Below, piece after piece: positions 1-8,164 of a stretch of DNA of 64,000 nt. Location of the stretch: contig JADJOV010000011.1 of the NCBI GenBank assembly GCA_016713585.1, forward strand, positions 62,001 to 126,000, in the 5' to 3' direction. The translations under genes were made by a program, and so were the position numbers. Origin of the DNA: Bdellovibrionales bacterium (GTDB lineage Bacteria > Bdellovibrionota > Bdellovibrionia > Bdellovibrionales > Bdellovibrionaceae). Within the stretch, counting starts at the first letter, position 1. Every line of letters starts with the position of its first letter. The notes below the pieces were generated by a model. The model ran no database searches, had not been told where the DNA came from, and saw only the letters and a program-made list of their open reading frames with translations.

Positions 1-71
1 TGAAACAAGCAGCGGTGATCAGAAGTATGTTTTTTGTCATGAAAGATTCCCCCCTCTAGAGATCATTAGCA

Positions 72-581
72 TTAAGTGTATTTTTTTAGCTTTCTCTGCA
101 AGCTTTGGCGATGAAGACCTAAGTCCTTCGCTGTTTTGCTGATATTGCCTTCATTTTTAGTTAAAACAAAATCAATGTACTCGTGTTCTACTTCCGAAAG
201 CGAACGACGCTTAAAATCGGCTTCGGGTTTCACGCGTTTTCCATTCAGTGCTTGCTCGATTTCGGAAAACGAAGCGGGCTTTGTTAAGTAATCAACAGCT
301 CCGCGCTTAACGGCTTCGACAGCCGTTGTGATGCTGCCATATCCTGAAAGCACAACCATTTTAATTTCGGGAGTTTTTCTTTTGAGTTCTTCAACCACAT
401 CAAGACCGAAGTCTCCGCCTGAAAGTCTTAGATCAATGACGGCATGGGTGAAAATTTGATCCTTTGGAATATCGCCAATCCGATTCGCAATCGTCGCTTC
501 ATATCCATGATCTTCAAAATCTCGCTTAAGTCCACGCGCGAGTCTTACGTCGTCTTCTAAAATCAAAATGTGTCTTTTCAT
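72..581 (-). CDS. regA: RegA/ActR/PrrA-like response regulator
   Basis: DNA-binding response regulator of a redox-sensing two-component system. The receiver domain fills about residues 1-120 and opens with MKRHILILEDD (acidic pocket). The phospho-acceptor is the Asp in AVIDLRL and the conserved Lys lies in DYLTKPAS. The C-terminus is a short Fis-type helix-turn-helix ending HRQSLQRKLKKY, which matches the HRRTLQR signature of the RegA family. At about 169 residues it has the usual small RegA size. I place the start at the ATG at 581 because an upstream in-frame extension has no similarity to the family and the ATG overlaps the kinase stop as ATGA. Co-transcription with the kinase is therefore likely. 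Targets cannot be seen from the sequence, but RegA homologues control respiration genes, and a nitrite reductase locus lies about 3 kb away. Confidence 0.88.
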   Translation of the reverse strand: MKRHILILEDDVRLARGLKRDFEDHGYEATIANRIGDIPKDQIFTHAVIDLRLSGGDFGLDVVEELKRKTPEIKMVVLSGYGSITTAVEAVKRGAVDYLTKPASFSEIEQALNGKRVKPEADFKRRSLSEVEHEYIDFVLTKNEGNISKTAKDLGLHRQSLQRKLKKYT

Positions 582-2011
582 TCGCGACCACCGAGCGGTG
601 AACCAATTTGCACCGGCCATCTCAAAGTGACAATAGCTCCGGATGATTTTACTTTATTTGCTATCAAAAGGTTCCCACCAAGGCTTTGCGCGAATATCTC
701 ACTGACGTAAAGTCCAAGCCCTGTGCCATTCGGTTTAGTGGTCACAAAAGGTTCACCTTGTCGCCCTAGCACTCGATCACTGAATCCGGGCCCTTCATCT
801 TCGACCGACAATTCGACATCTGACATATTTTCTGTGAGCTTCAAAATAAGTTCACCCTTTGCATTTGATTCATACGCATTATCAAGAAGATTTAAAATCA
901 CCTGCGCTAAGTTAATCGGCGATATCAAAAGTGAATTCAAAATCTGATTTTCAATTTTTAGTCGTGCGCCAGCGTGTTCTTCGAGCCAAGACTCAGTTAC
1001 ATCTTTAATGAACTCTTTCATGTTCACAGGTCTCAATTTGTGATCACGCACATCAAGTTGAGAAGCATTCATGGAATGGATAACTGATTCGCAAGATTTA
1101 ATACTTTCTTTGGCTTCGGAAAGATTCTCTTTGGCCTCCGTCGACCATTTTGCAGTTAGTTCGATTTTTTCAAAAGCTCGTTCAAGTCGATCTAATCGGA
1201 GCTTCGCAGCATTCAGTGGGCTTGCAAATTCGTGGGAAAAGCCTGCTGCCAAAGCTCCAATAGCTCGCAAACGATCTTGTTTTTCAGATTGGATGCGAGA
1301 TTGGCTGAGCCTTTCAAAGTGACCTTCCAAATAAGCTCCAAGAGAGCGCATAACTACCCATACTGAAAACAAAAGTATGTGAGAGACAAAAACGAAAATC
1401 CAAAACGTCTGCTGGCCCAACTCCATATTGCTTGTCGCAAATTCAATCTGAAGAGCTATTAAGAACACATGGCAAAGAAAAACAAACGGCCAAGCGTTGC
1501 GTCCTCGGATAAGAACTCCACCAAGCCCTGCATTTAATAGAAATAACGCCACAAAAGGATTTCCGAAGCTTCCCGAAATCAGTAGCAAGGCCGTGAGTAC
1601 GGCTAGATTAAAGGCCAATTGAAACCCAATAAAGAGCGGTCCAACGGGCGTCTTGCTTTCAACAAAAATCAGATGAGTCAAAAGATTAAAGATAAAGAGA
1701 AACCCGATGATTCCAATGTAAATCATAATTGTGGTGCGATTGAGGGCCCCAAAGATGTAGCCAGGTCCGGCCATACTAAAGAAAAGACCGATCGCGCCCC
1801 ACCGAAGACGGACAAGCCAAGTCAGCTTTGCGTTCTCAGTGTGTCCTTCTATTCTAGGAAAGCGAAAGAAGTTCGCGATCTCATAGAAAAACGATTCCGC
1901 TCCGCTTTTATCGCGAGTGCTCGAAGCGGGTCGCACCGTCATTAAAAAATTCTGAAGACGTTGAATGGCTGCCACGAAGGACGATATAGCCCAAATTACC
2001 AGGGCTGGCAC
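578..2011 (-). CDS. regB: RegB/PrrB-like membrane sensor histidine kinase
   Basis: Membrane-bound sensor kinase partner of the adjacent regulator. The N-terminal half has about six hydrophobic segments, starting after the family-typical LVRLRWGAIG stretch. It contains GSFGNPF, close to the GGxxNPF quinone/redox heptapeptide of RegB. The H-box reads AAGFSHEFASPLNA. A cysteine in IKSCESVI sits where RegB carries its redox-active Cys. The N box is NLLDNAYE and the G boxes are DEGPGFS and GTGLGLYVS. The stop overlaps the regulator start by 4 nt. The longest frame begins at a GTG at 2011, and an ATG at 1942 is an alternative; neither has a strong ribosome site. Family knowledge predicts sensing of quinone or redox state; this is not shown here. 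Confidence 0.85.
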   Translation of the reverse strand: MPALVIWAISSFVAAIQRLQNFLMTVRPASSTRDKSGAESFFYEIANFFRFPRIEGHTENAKLTWLVRLRWGAIGLFFSMAGPGYIFGALNRTTIMIYIGIIGFLFIFNLLTHLIFVESKTPVGPLFIGFQLAFNLAVLTALLLISGSFGNPFVALFLLNAGLGGVLIRGRNAWPFVFLCHVFLIALQIEFATSNMELGQQTFWIFVFVSHILLFSVWVVMRSLGAYLEGHFERLSQSRIQSEKQDRLRAIGALAAGFSHEFASPLNAAKLRLDRLERAFEKIELTAKWSTEAKENLSEAKESIKSCESVIHSMNASQLDVRDHKLRPVNMKEFIKDVTESWLEEHAGARLKIENQILNSLLISPINLAQVILNLLDNAYESNAKGELILKLTENMSDVELSVEDEGPGFSDRVLGRQGEPFVTTKPNGTGLGLYVSEIFAQSLGGNLLIANKVKSSGAIVTLRWPVQIGSPLGGRE

Positions 2012-2067
2012 TGAAAACAGGCTCTATGCAACATCTTGTTGCACTGTGCTTGTAGGCAATTTCAGCT

Positions 2068-2235
2068 ATGAAGAATGATATGAAAAACAAAATGTTCGTT
2101 CTATTTGGGCTCGTCTTTTCTTTGGCAGCCTCTGCTGCGCCGCAAACGAGATTTCTCGAAGGCATAAACTTGAGCGCACTCCGTTTTTTGACATTCCAAG
2201 CTGCTTTGAGGTGTCGCGAAGGGACATGCATTTAG
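2068..2235 (+). CDS. small exported protein, 55 aa
   Basis: Short open frame, divergent from the kinase gene, encoding 55 residues. It starts with a Lys/Asn-rich n-region, then a hydrophobic core FVLFGLVFSLAASA and a likely signal peptidase I site after ASA. The mature part would be only about 30 residues and ends with two cysteines (LRCREGTC). I do not recognise a family. An internal ATG at 2080 is an alternative start. The signal-peptide pattern is the only evidence for coding, so this could be a degraded gene end. Confidence 0.35.
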   Translation: MKNDMKNKMFVLFGLVFSLAASAAPQTRFLEGINLSALRFLTFQAALRCREGTCI

Positions 2236-2365
2236 AGTACATTTCGGCTACATTTTGGTTGTCTACAGCAGAAATTCGTTTATCGGCAAGCTTGGTTCAC
2301 CATTATGTCCCATTCTGGCGCGAAATGGGATTCCACATTGACTGGATAAACACTAGCTTCCTATC

Positions 2366-3328
2366 ATGATAATGAGGGGGGAGGCTGCCTTGTTTAAACT
2401 ATTTCTCCGTAAGAATATGAGGGGTGCGAGTCTGATTGAGATCATCGTCTCCCTGGCGATTCTTGGTATTGTTGCTTCAGGCTTCTTGACAGTAGTCATT
2501 AACCAACAAAAACAATTGCATCATGTTAACCAAAAGCAAGAAGTGGCAGAGTTAAAAGCCTATTTGCTCTCGACCTTTACAAATTCAGATTCCTGCACCT
2601 GTTCACTGAGGCCAACAAATCCGGCCTTACCAGGGCCCTTGGTTTTTGACAGCACTGTCGTTAATGGTTCTCAATCCATGATAATTCCCAAAATAGTCGA
2701 AGGCTGTGCTGTTGGCGCAAAAAATCTTGCCGCCGCTGGCGAATTGGTTCCTGGAACTCAGACCAACTTGAAAGTACAGGACATAAAATTGGTTGAGATC
2801 CAACCTGGAGGCAACCCCTTAGAATGGTTTGGTTACCTACAGATCTCATTTGATCCGGCATCAACACCTCTAAGCTTGAAGCCGCTTCAAGTTAAACAAA
2901 GGTTTACCATCGACACGATCGCACCCTCAGTGGCAGCAAATAGGCTGGTCCATTCCTGTATTGCAACGGACCGGCTAGAGTTTGGGAATTATATAAATGT
3001 TCCGACTAACGTTGTCCAAGTCGCAGGCTGTGATGGTTTTTTAAGTTCACACATTGGCGGGAATGGAATTACAACTGAGCATGGTTATATCTGCTCAGGC
3101 ACGGATCTCGCTCAAGTGACAGAGTGCTATGGTATTGGCGGTGGTGGACCAGGCGCAGGAACGATAATGTCGCGAATGCTAGCGTATTCAGGCACAATGG
3201 CCATGATTAAAAAAGGCTACTATTATCAAGTGCAGTACCTTGGGGCTACAAACGGACCCGGTGGCCTTTATGGCTGGGTTCCGCATCAAGGCAGTGTGGT
3301 TAGCAAGCTAGTTTGTCTGACTAACTAG
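2366..3328 (+). CDS. type IV pilin-like / pseudopilin protein
   Basis: Protein of 320 residues with a prepilin leader: GASLIEIIVSLAILGIVASG, where Gly is -1, Ala is +1 and Glu is +5 of the processed protein. That is the class III signal peptide recognised by prepilin peptidase PilD. The hydrophobic N-terminal helix is followed by a long mature part with paired cysteines (SDSCTCSL near residue 74, and later Cys pairs) and a Gly-rich C-terminal region. It is longer than a typical major pilin, so a minor pilin or type II secretion pseudopilin role is more likely. No other pilus genes are next to it. The first 17 residues may be an overlong leader, since a second Met directly precedes RGASLIE. 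It converges on the ResB gene and overlaps it by 8 nt. Confidence 0.68.
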   Translation: MIMRGEAALFKLFLRKNMRGASLIEIIVSLAILGIVASGFLTVVINQQKQLHHVNQKQEVAELKAYLLSTFTNSDSCTCSLRPTNPALPGPLVFDSTVVNGSQSMIIPKIVEGCAVGAKNLAAAGELVPGTQTNLKVQDIKLVEIQPGGNPLEWFGYLQISFDPASTPLSLKPLQVKQRFTIDTIAPSVAANRLVHSCIATDRLEFGNYINVPTNVVQVAGCDGFLSSHIGGNGITTEHGYICSGTDLAQVTECYGIGGGGPGAGTIMSRMLAYSGTMAMIKKGYYYQVQYLGATNGPGGLYGWVPHQGSVVSKLVCLTN

Positions 3329-4724
3329 AGCCGGATCTCTTCACCAGCTCCTTTTTGGACCGGCTCTTTGCTCTTGGGAATATAAACAATAAAACAATTC
3401 CCAAACACATCAAAAGAGCTCCGGCATATTTCCAAAATCGTCCGGGGTCAGCATTGACAGATAAAATAGACGCTCCAAAACTGCCGTCCGGCAGAAACTC
3501 CACACTGGACTGATAAAACTGAAATGGGCCTTGCGTAAAAGGAGAGTTCATGGAAATCGTCGCTTCGGTGCCGTCAGCAAACCTAACCAAACTATGATAA
3601 TCACTCGCCCGCTGGGACCCGGGATAAAAAGATCTCTTAAAATCCAAAAGTTTGATACTCTGATTGAGAGGAACTTCCTTTTTCACAAGCTTCATAAGAA
3701 AAGCATGACTTTCCGTAAAGACTTTAAGCTGATGATTCAAGAACAGATAGCTCTCCTGCCCCTGAGTCGCCACTTTGATTGCTGTTTGTCCTCGACCCTT
3801 TGATTCTATGAGCGGGTTTGCCACAATGGCCACTTCGGCACTCTCATGATAAACAAGAATTTGAAACCTCAAGCCATTCCACCCCGTTTGAATGGCCCCA
3901 CCTTCTTTCAGGCGGCCGACCTGGGCTGGCATTGCCTGCCCTTTGTTAAACAAAGTAAATTCAATCTCACCCTGACTCATCGGGACCAATCTGATCTCGC
4001 TTTGAGCTTGATTTCGATTCCAGTGGCCCCCGAGTGTGACCCTCAGCGGACCAATTTGGGCCTCGCCAGAACGGAGTTTGGTCTCCTGCACAATCCATTC
4101 TGTTTTTTGAGTATGATCATTGGCTAAAAGAACCTGTATCGCGGCACCTCGCTTCTGAATATCATTGGTCGCCCTTATGATTCTCTGTGGGAACGCGTTG
4201 GGAATTATCTCCAGTACATCAATTTTCAAATCCTGAATCTCAAGTGACGCCTCAACTTGCTTGAAACTGAACCCACCATAATGAGGGCGAATAGGAATAG
4301 AATGAACCTTTTCGTACTGAAGTCCATTCGTCGACTGAAAAATCTGAAGCTCTTCCTCCCGAACAACAAGTGAGTTTTTCTCTGCGCCAATACCCTCAAA
4401 GCGCAAACGCCCCTCAACACCAGTCACTTGAGTCAAATAGGCACCAAAAACAAGAATAATAATTCCGACATGGGCAAGCAAAAAAGGCAAATGTCGTGCT
4501 TTCCATGGATATCGAGAAAAAATAACAGCCGCTAAGTTGACAACGAGTAGGCTACAGAGCCCATACATCCAGGGACTGCTCCAAACGAGTTGATTCGCAG
4601 TCCAGGCATCATGTTTTGATTCAACCAGGGTTCCGATCGTCAGAAGTATCCCCAGCCCCCCCATCGTAAAAATCGCCAGATTAAGGGAGGCAAGCTTTTT
4701 AATTCCTTGTCGGAGAACCCACAT
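3321..4724 (-). CDS. ResB-like cytochrome c biogenesis protein
   Basis: Membrane protein of 467 residues resembling ResB/CcsB (system II cytochrome c maturation, haem delivery). Three hydrophobic segments lie in the first 120 residues (for example FTMGGLGILLTIGTL and HVGIIILVFGAYL), a large soluble domain follows, and a last transmembrane helix near the C-terminus (LLMCLGIVLLFIFP) precedes a basic tail. This topology and the LNLAIF start are typical of ResB. It lies 2 nt downstream of the nrfA stop, so it is probably the third gene of an nrfH-nrfA-resB operon, comparable to the nrfI/ccsBA genes next to nrfHA in epsilonproteobacteria. A CcsA partner is not in this window downstream of it. The reading frame is intact. 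Confidence 0.8.
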   Translation of the reverse strand: MWVLRQGIKKLASLNLAIFTMGGLGILLTIGTLVESKHDAWTANQLVWSSPWMYGLCSLLVVNLAAVIFSRYPWKARHLPFLLAHVGIIILVFGAYLTQVTGVEGRLRFEGIGAEKNSLVVREEELQIFQSTNGLQYEKVHSIPIRPHYGGFSFKQVEASLEIQDLKIDVLEIIPNAFPQRIIRATNDIQKRGAAIQVLLANDHTQKTEWIVQETKLRSGEAQIGPLRVTLGGHWNRNQAQSEIRLVPMSQGEIEFTLFNKGQAMPAQVGRLKEGGAIQTGWNGLRFQILVYHESAEVAIVANPLIESKGRGQTAIKVATQGQESYLFLNHQLKVFTESHAFLMKLVKKEVPLNQSIKLLDFKRSFYPGSQRASDYHSLVRFADGTEATISMNSPFTQGPFQFYQSSVEFLPDGSFGASILSVNADPGRFWKYAGALLMCLGIVLLFIFPRAKSRSKKELVKRSGSS

Positions 4725-4726
4725 TC

Positions 4727-6179
4727 CTACTTCTTAGCAGGGGGTTTAGTTTCAACTTTATTTTCTTCAACTTTGATTTCTTTCTTTGCGTCACTGCTTT
4801 GAGTCTGTTGACCCCTGAGCTCTGCGACCAGCTTCTGCCCCTTTCTCGCCTTATCAATTGAGAGACCTAACAATCGGGCGGCCTCTTGGGGCGCGTGAAA
4901 ACCAGTCGAGTTTTCAGCCTCAACAAAGTCAAAAAGAAATTGAGCTTGTTTTTGATATTCTCGGGCTTCAGAAAGTTTCGGATTCGGAGTCTTAGCAAGG
5001 TCCACATCCTTAAATTCCTTGAGATCAGAAATATAATCCACAACCGCATCAAAGGCGACATTTCTCAATTGCATATGCTTATCCTGAATGCCTTCGACTC
5101 GCGCACGAAGGTCATTCTCAGGGATATTATGGCAAGTCTGACAAGACTTACTAACATTTAACAATGGACTCTGCACATGGTGATTTGTGATCTTCATAGC
5201 GCCGACTCGTTGATATGGCATATGACAATCGACACAGGCTACGCCAGATTTGGCGTGGATCCCCTGAGAATATAATTCAAACTCTGGATGTTGGGCCTTG
5301 AGGACACTGGCGCCGGTCTCCTTATGGACCCAGTCCTTATGACCGTCCTCTTTGTAATAATCGAGCATTTCATCTGCTTTGGAGTCCTTTCGACCAAGGA
5401 TAGGTCAGGCGTTTAGTATCCCCTTTAAAGTAATATTCTACGTGGCATTGCCCACACACAAAAGTCCTCATCTCTTGACGAGTCGCCATCTTATTTACAT
5501 CGTACTCGCTAATTCCCTGACTCGCCTTATAAGCGCGAATACCCTCAATAAAAGCCGGTCGCGTGATTCGAAGACTCATACTCGTCGCATCATGACAGTC
5601 AATACACGAGACTGGATGCTTCACCTGTTGAACAACTTCCTTGTAAGGGATCTTATTCATTTCCTCGAACCCCTTGGTAATATCGCCATTGCCCAGTTTT
5701 TTGTAGAGGGTGTAGGTTGATCCGTGGCAATTCAGACAGGTTCCAGGTTGCTTGACGACATTTTGGCGTTCTGTATATTTTTGGTCTTCAAGCATATAAG
5801 CGTGACCTCGCTCTTCGCGAAAATCCACGGCAAAAGCATAGCCCGCCCACATAGTTTTTAAGCGAGGATCTTCATCAGTTTTTTGTTGTGATGTCATATT
5901 CCGAGGATCTTTGTCAGTTGGAACATGGGCCAGAGCCTCTGAGCCGCCATACTTTGTTCGAGTCATATCGGCTGTTTTCATATAACCGTCATATTGGTGG
6001 GGGAAATTCTTTCCCCAAATCGCGGGGTCATCAATATCATCGGAGATCTCAACCACTTTATAAAATGGATTTCGAGACTCCACTTTTCTTTCAAATATAT
6101 TTAGCAACAGAGCGATCAACAGAACCGAGCCGCCGATTCCGCTCACTAACGCCAACACTCTCCGATTACGTGCAATCAT
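4727..6179 (-). CDS. nrfA: cytochrome c nitrite reductase NrfA (pentahaem), frameshifted
   Basis: Ammonia-forming periplasmic nitrite reductase. After an N-terminal anchor or signal (about residues 8-29) come five haem c motifs in order: CLNCH, CIDCH, CGQCH, CVDCH and CQTCH. Other family marks are the active-site Arg in RGHAY, the Glu-Tyr calcium/active-site pair in CHVEYYF, Lys and Gln ligands in KAQHPE, and the active-site His in QGIHAK. The first haem motif is CXXCH rather than the CXXCK of most NrfA, a variant known from some epsilonproteobacteria. One extra C near 5381 breaks the frame: before it the protein ends GLQSR-stop, after it the frame resumes as KADEMLDYY. A Lys/Glu-rich tail follows the last haem. 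A GGAG precedes the ATG at 6179. Whether the indel is real or a sequencing error cannot be decided here. Confidence 0.88.
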
Positions 6180-6409
6180 TCGAATCTCCTATTTTCCGTG
6201 ACCAACGCCTTGATGACAACTTAAGCAATTTGAATCTTCCCCTGAGTCCGCCCCGAATGCTCCATCACCTGAACCATGGATTGATGGCAACTCAGACAAG
6301 AGTTCTTCACAATATTCAGACTATGGGACTTAATTTTAATGGGATCTTTAAAATTTTGAAGAGTAAAAGCAACTGAATGATTAAAGCCGTTGAGTGCTTT
6401 AACAGCATA

Positions 6410-6417
6410 CTTTCCAA
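6410..6417. repeat. left copy of 8-bp target site duplication (CTTTCCAA)
   Basis: Direct repeat that abuts the left end of the IS256-family element. It is identical to 7854-7861. Collapsing the two copies restores the nrfH reading frame across the insertion. Confidence 0.92.
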
Positions 6418-7853
6418 GGAGAAATCTAAATTCTAGTTGAAAGTTGAGGAAGCCAAACTTTTGTGGAATTATTTCCACACTTTAACAAAGAAAGGCTCCT
6501 CATGAAAAAGAGTACCAGACAGACGAAAGAATCAGCAATCCATTTCCAACAAATGCTTGGCCAAAAAACGTTCGCGACTAAAATTGCTGAGACAATCAGC
6601 GTAGGCAAAAAAGTAGTCGACACAATGAATCAAGAAATTGGCAAAATGCTAGTTGAGGCAATTTTGCTGATGGACCGTGAAAACATTTCTGGTCCTGATT
6701 ATGCTCCGAAAGGAGATGTCTATAAATGGGCCCACCAGCCTGGATCCGTATTCATAGGTGATCAGAAGGTCAAGATATCACGACCACGCCTGAGAGGGCC
6801 TGAAAGGGAAATAGAGATTCCTAGCTATGAAAAATTGAAGGAACGAGGACAATTCTCAGAGGAACTAGTGACAAAAATTTTGGCAGGAATGTCGGGCCGT
6901 CGCTACGAAGAAACCGTCGTAGATGCGGCAAATGCCTTTGGTGTTTCGGCATCCTCAGTATCTCGTCATTTTGCCGAGGCAACGGGCAAACAGTTGAAGG
7001 CATTTTTGGAAAGAGATTTATCAAAATTCAAACCATTTGCAATATTGATGGACACGGTCCACCGTGGCGGCGCTGCCTTCATCACTGCGCTCGGAATCTC
7101 AACTGAGGGTAAAAAAATGATTCTTGGCTTTTGGGAGGGCGCGACTGAAAATAATGAGATTTGCCAGGCGCTATTAGCTGATCTGGAGGATCGAGGATTA
7201 GTCCTTAGTGCAAAGGTCATTTTTGTGACTGATGGTGGAAAGGGACTCATTAAATGTCTTCGTGACAAATTCGGCAAGAAACTATTGCTTCAACGATGTA
7301 CCATTCACAAAGACCGCAATCTGCAAAAACACATTGCAAAAAAACATCGAAAAAGAATTCATAGACTATTCAGAGAGGCCCTAGGCCAGGCCAAGTATGA
7401 AGACGCTGTAAAGGGTCTAGAAGCCCTCGAAAAGGAGCTGCTAGAAATTAACATCTCGGCAGCAAGGTCATTGAAGGAAGCCTTGCCAGAGCTTTTAACA
7501 TTGCATCGGCTGGGTATCACAGGCGACTTGTACAAAGCCCTTCACACGACAAACGGAATTGAGAATCTATTTTCGTCTGTTCGTCATCGTGAGCACAATG
7601 TCAAAAACTACAATCCAATCTACAAGGGAAAGCATCGAAAAGGCAAAATCTCGCAACGATGGTTGGCGGCGGTATTTATAAAAGCAGAAGAAAATTTTAG
7701 AACAGTGAAAGGCTTTGAGAAAATAAAATCTGTTGTTGCTCGAATCGCAAAAATCCAAAATGAATCCATTGACAAAAATAATAAACTAGCGGCATGATGA
7801 ATACATCTTCACGAAAGTCGCTTCGAACTTTCAACTAAAAATGAGACATCTCC
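6418..7853 (+). mobile_element. complete IS256-family insertion sequence, 1436 bp
   Basis: Complete element with one transposase gene, imperfect terminal inverted repeats and an 8-bp target duplication. The left end begins ggagaaatctaaattcta and the right end, read inward, begins ggagatgtctcattttta; both continue with the shared core agttgaaagtt. CTTTCCAA directly flanks both ends (6410-6417 and 7854-7861). Size, IR style and 8-bp duplication suit IS256 elements. It interrupts nrfH. Because the transposase frame, repeats and duplication are intact, the insertion looks recent. Confidence 0.92.
6502..7797 (+). CDS. IS256-family (Mutator-type) transposase
   Basis: DDE transposase of 431 residues. 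The catalytic triad can be assigned to the Asp in ILMDTVHRGG, the Asp in FVTDGGKG and the Glu in TNGIENLFSSVR. The motif RCTIHKDRNL is the family C/D-x-x-H signature. The start is the ATG at 6502 (MKKSTRQ) behind AAAGG, not the in-frame codon further upstream. It is intact, transcribed against nrfHA, and fills nearly all of the element. Confidence 0.93.
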   Translation: MKKSTRQTKESAIHFQQMLGQKTFATKIAETISVGKKVVDTMNQEIGKMLVEAILLMDRENISGPDYAPKGDVYKWAHQPGSVFIGDQKVKISRPRLRGPEREIEIPSYEKLKERGQFSEELVTKILAGMSGRRYEETVVDAANAFGVSASSVSRHFAEATGKQLKAFLERDLSKFKPFAILMDTVHRGGAAFITALGISTEGKKMILGFWEGATENNEICQALLADLEDRGLVLSAKVIFVTDGGKGLIKCLRDKFGKKLLLQRCTIHKDRNLQKHIAKKHRKRIHRLFREALGQAKYEDAVKGLEALEKELLEINISAARSLKEALPELLTLHRLGITGDLYKALHTTNGIENLFSSVRHREHNVKNYNPIYKGKHRKGKISQRWLAAVFIKAEENFRTVKGFEKIKSVVARIAKIQNESIDKNNKLAA

Positions 7854-7861
7854 CTTTCCAA
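7854..7861. repeat. right copy of 8-bp target site duplication (CTTTCCAA)
   Basis: Partner of the copy at 6410-6417, directly after the right terminal repeat of the IS element. Confidence 0.92.
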
Positions 7862-8164
7862 CAATATTATGTGGCAGATGACAATCATTACATTTGGCCA
7901 CGTGATGATGGGTTGACTTAATCCAGCTATCCATGTTTTCACGCATAACGTGACAATTAATGCAGGCTTGGGGATCATCGGACATATAGGAATACCCTTT
8001 AGCGTAAAAAAAGGCATAAACACCCAGTCCAACAATAATTCCAAACACGAAAAACAAGGCGGTCCCATATCTAAAGAAACTTCCAACTTTTGTTTTCATG
8101 CCGGGAATGTTAAAACCATTTCGGGATCAAGTCACTAATCTAGATCATATCTTTTAGAAAAACG

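Larger units (their letters stand above)
6189..8099 (-). pseudogene. nrfH: nrfH tetrahaem quinol dehydrogenase, split by an IS element
   Basis: NrfH of the NapC/NirT family anchors NrfA and passes electrons from menaquinol. The 5' part (8099 to about 7854) has one membrane helix, then CINCHVM (haem 1 with its Met ligand) and CNDCHLPH (haem 2). The gene is then interrupted by the IS at 6418-7853. The 3' part (6417 to 6189) continues with KYAVKALNGFNHS, haem 3 (CLSCHQ) and, after a one-base loss in the G run near 6251-6254, haem 4 (CLSCHQGVGHG) and a stop. Joining both parts across the duplicated 8 bp restores a normal NrfH. It sits directly upstream of nrfA. The IS would be expected to abolish NrfH and may be polar on nrfA and resB. 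Confidence 0.88.

Noticed and set aside
5370..5400. Programmed frameshift or two-subunit NrfA
   Set aside because: No slippery heptamer or downstream structure was seen, and the same kind of one-base break occurs in many unrelated genes here.
4886..6376. Plus-strand open frames across the nrfA region
   Set aside because: They are antisense shadows of a gene with five haem motifs; no signal or family pattern.
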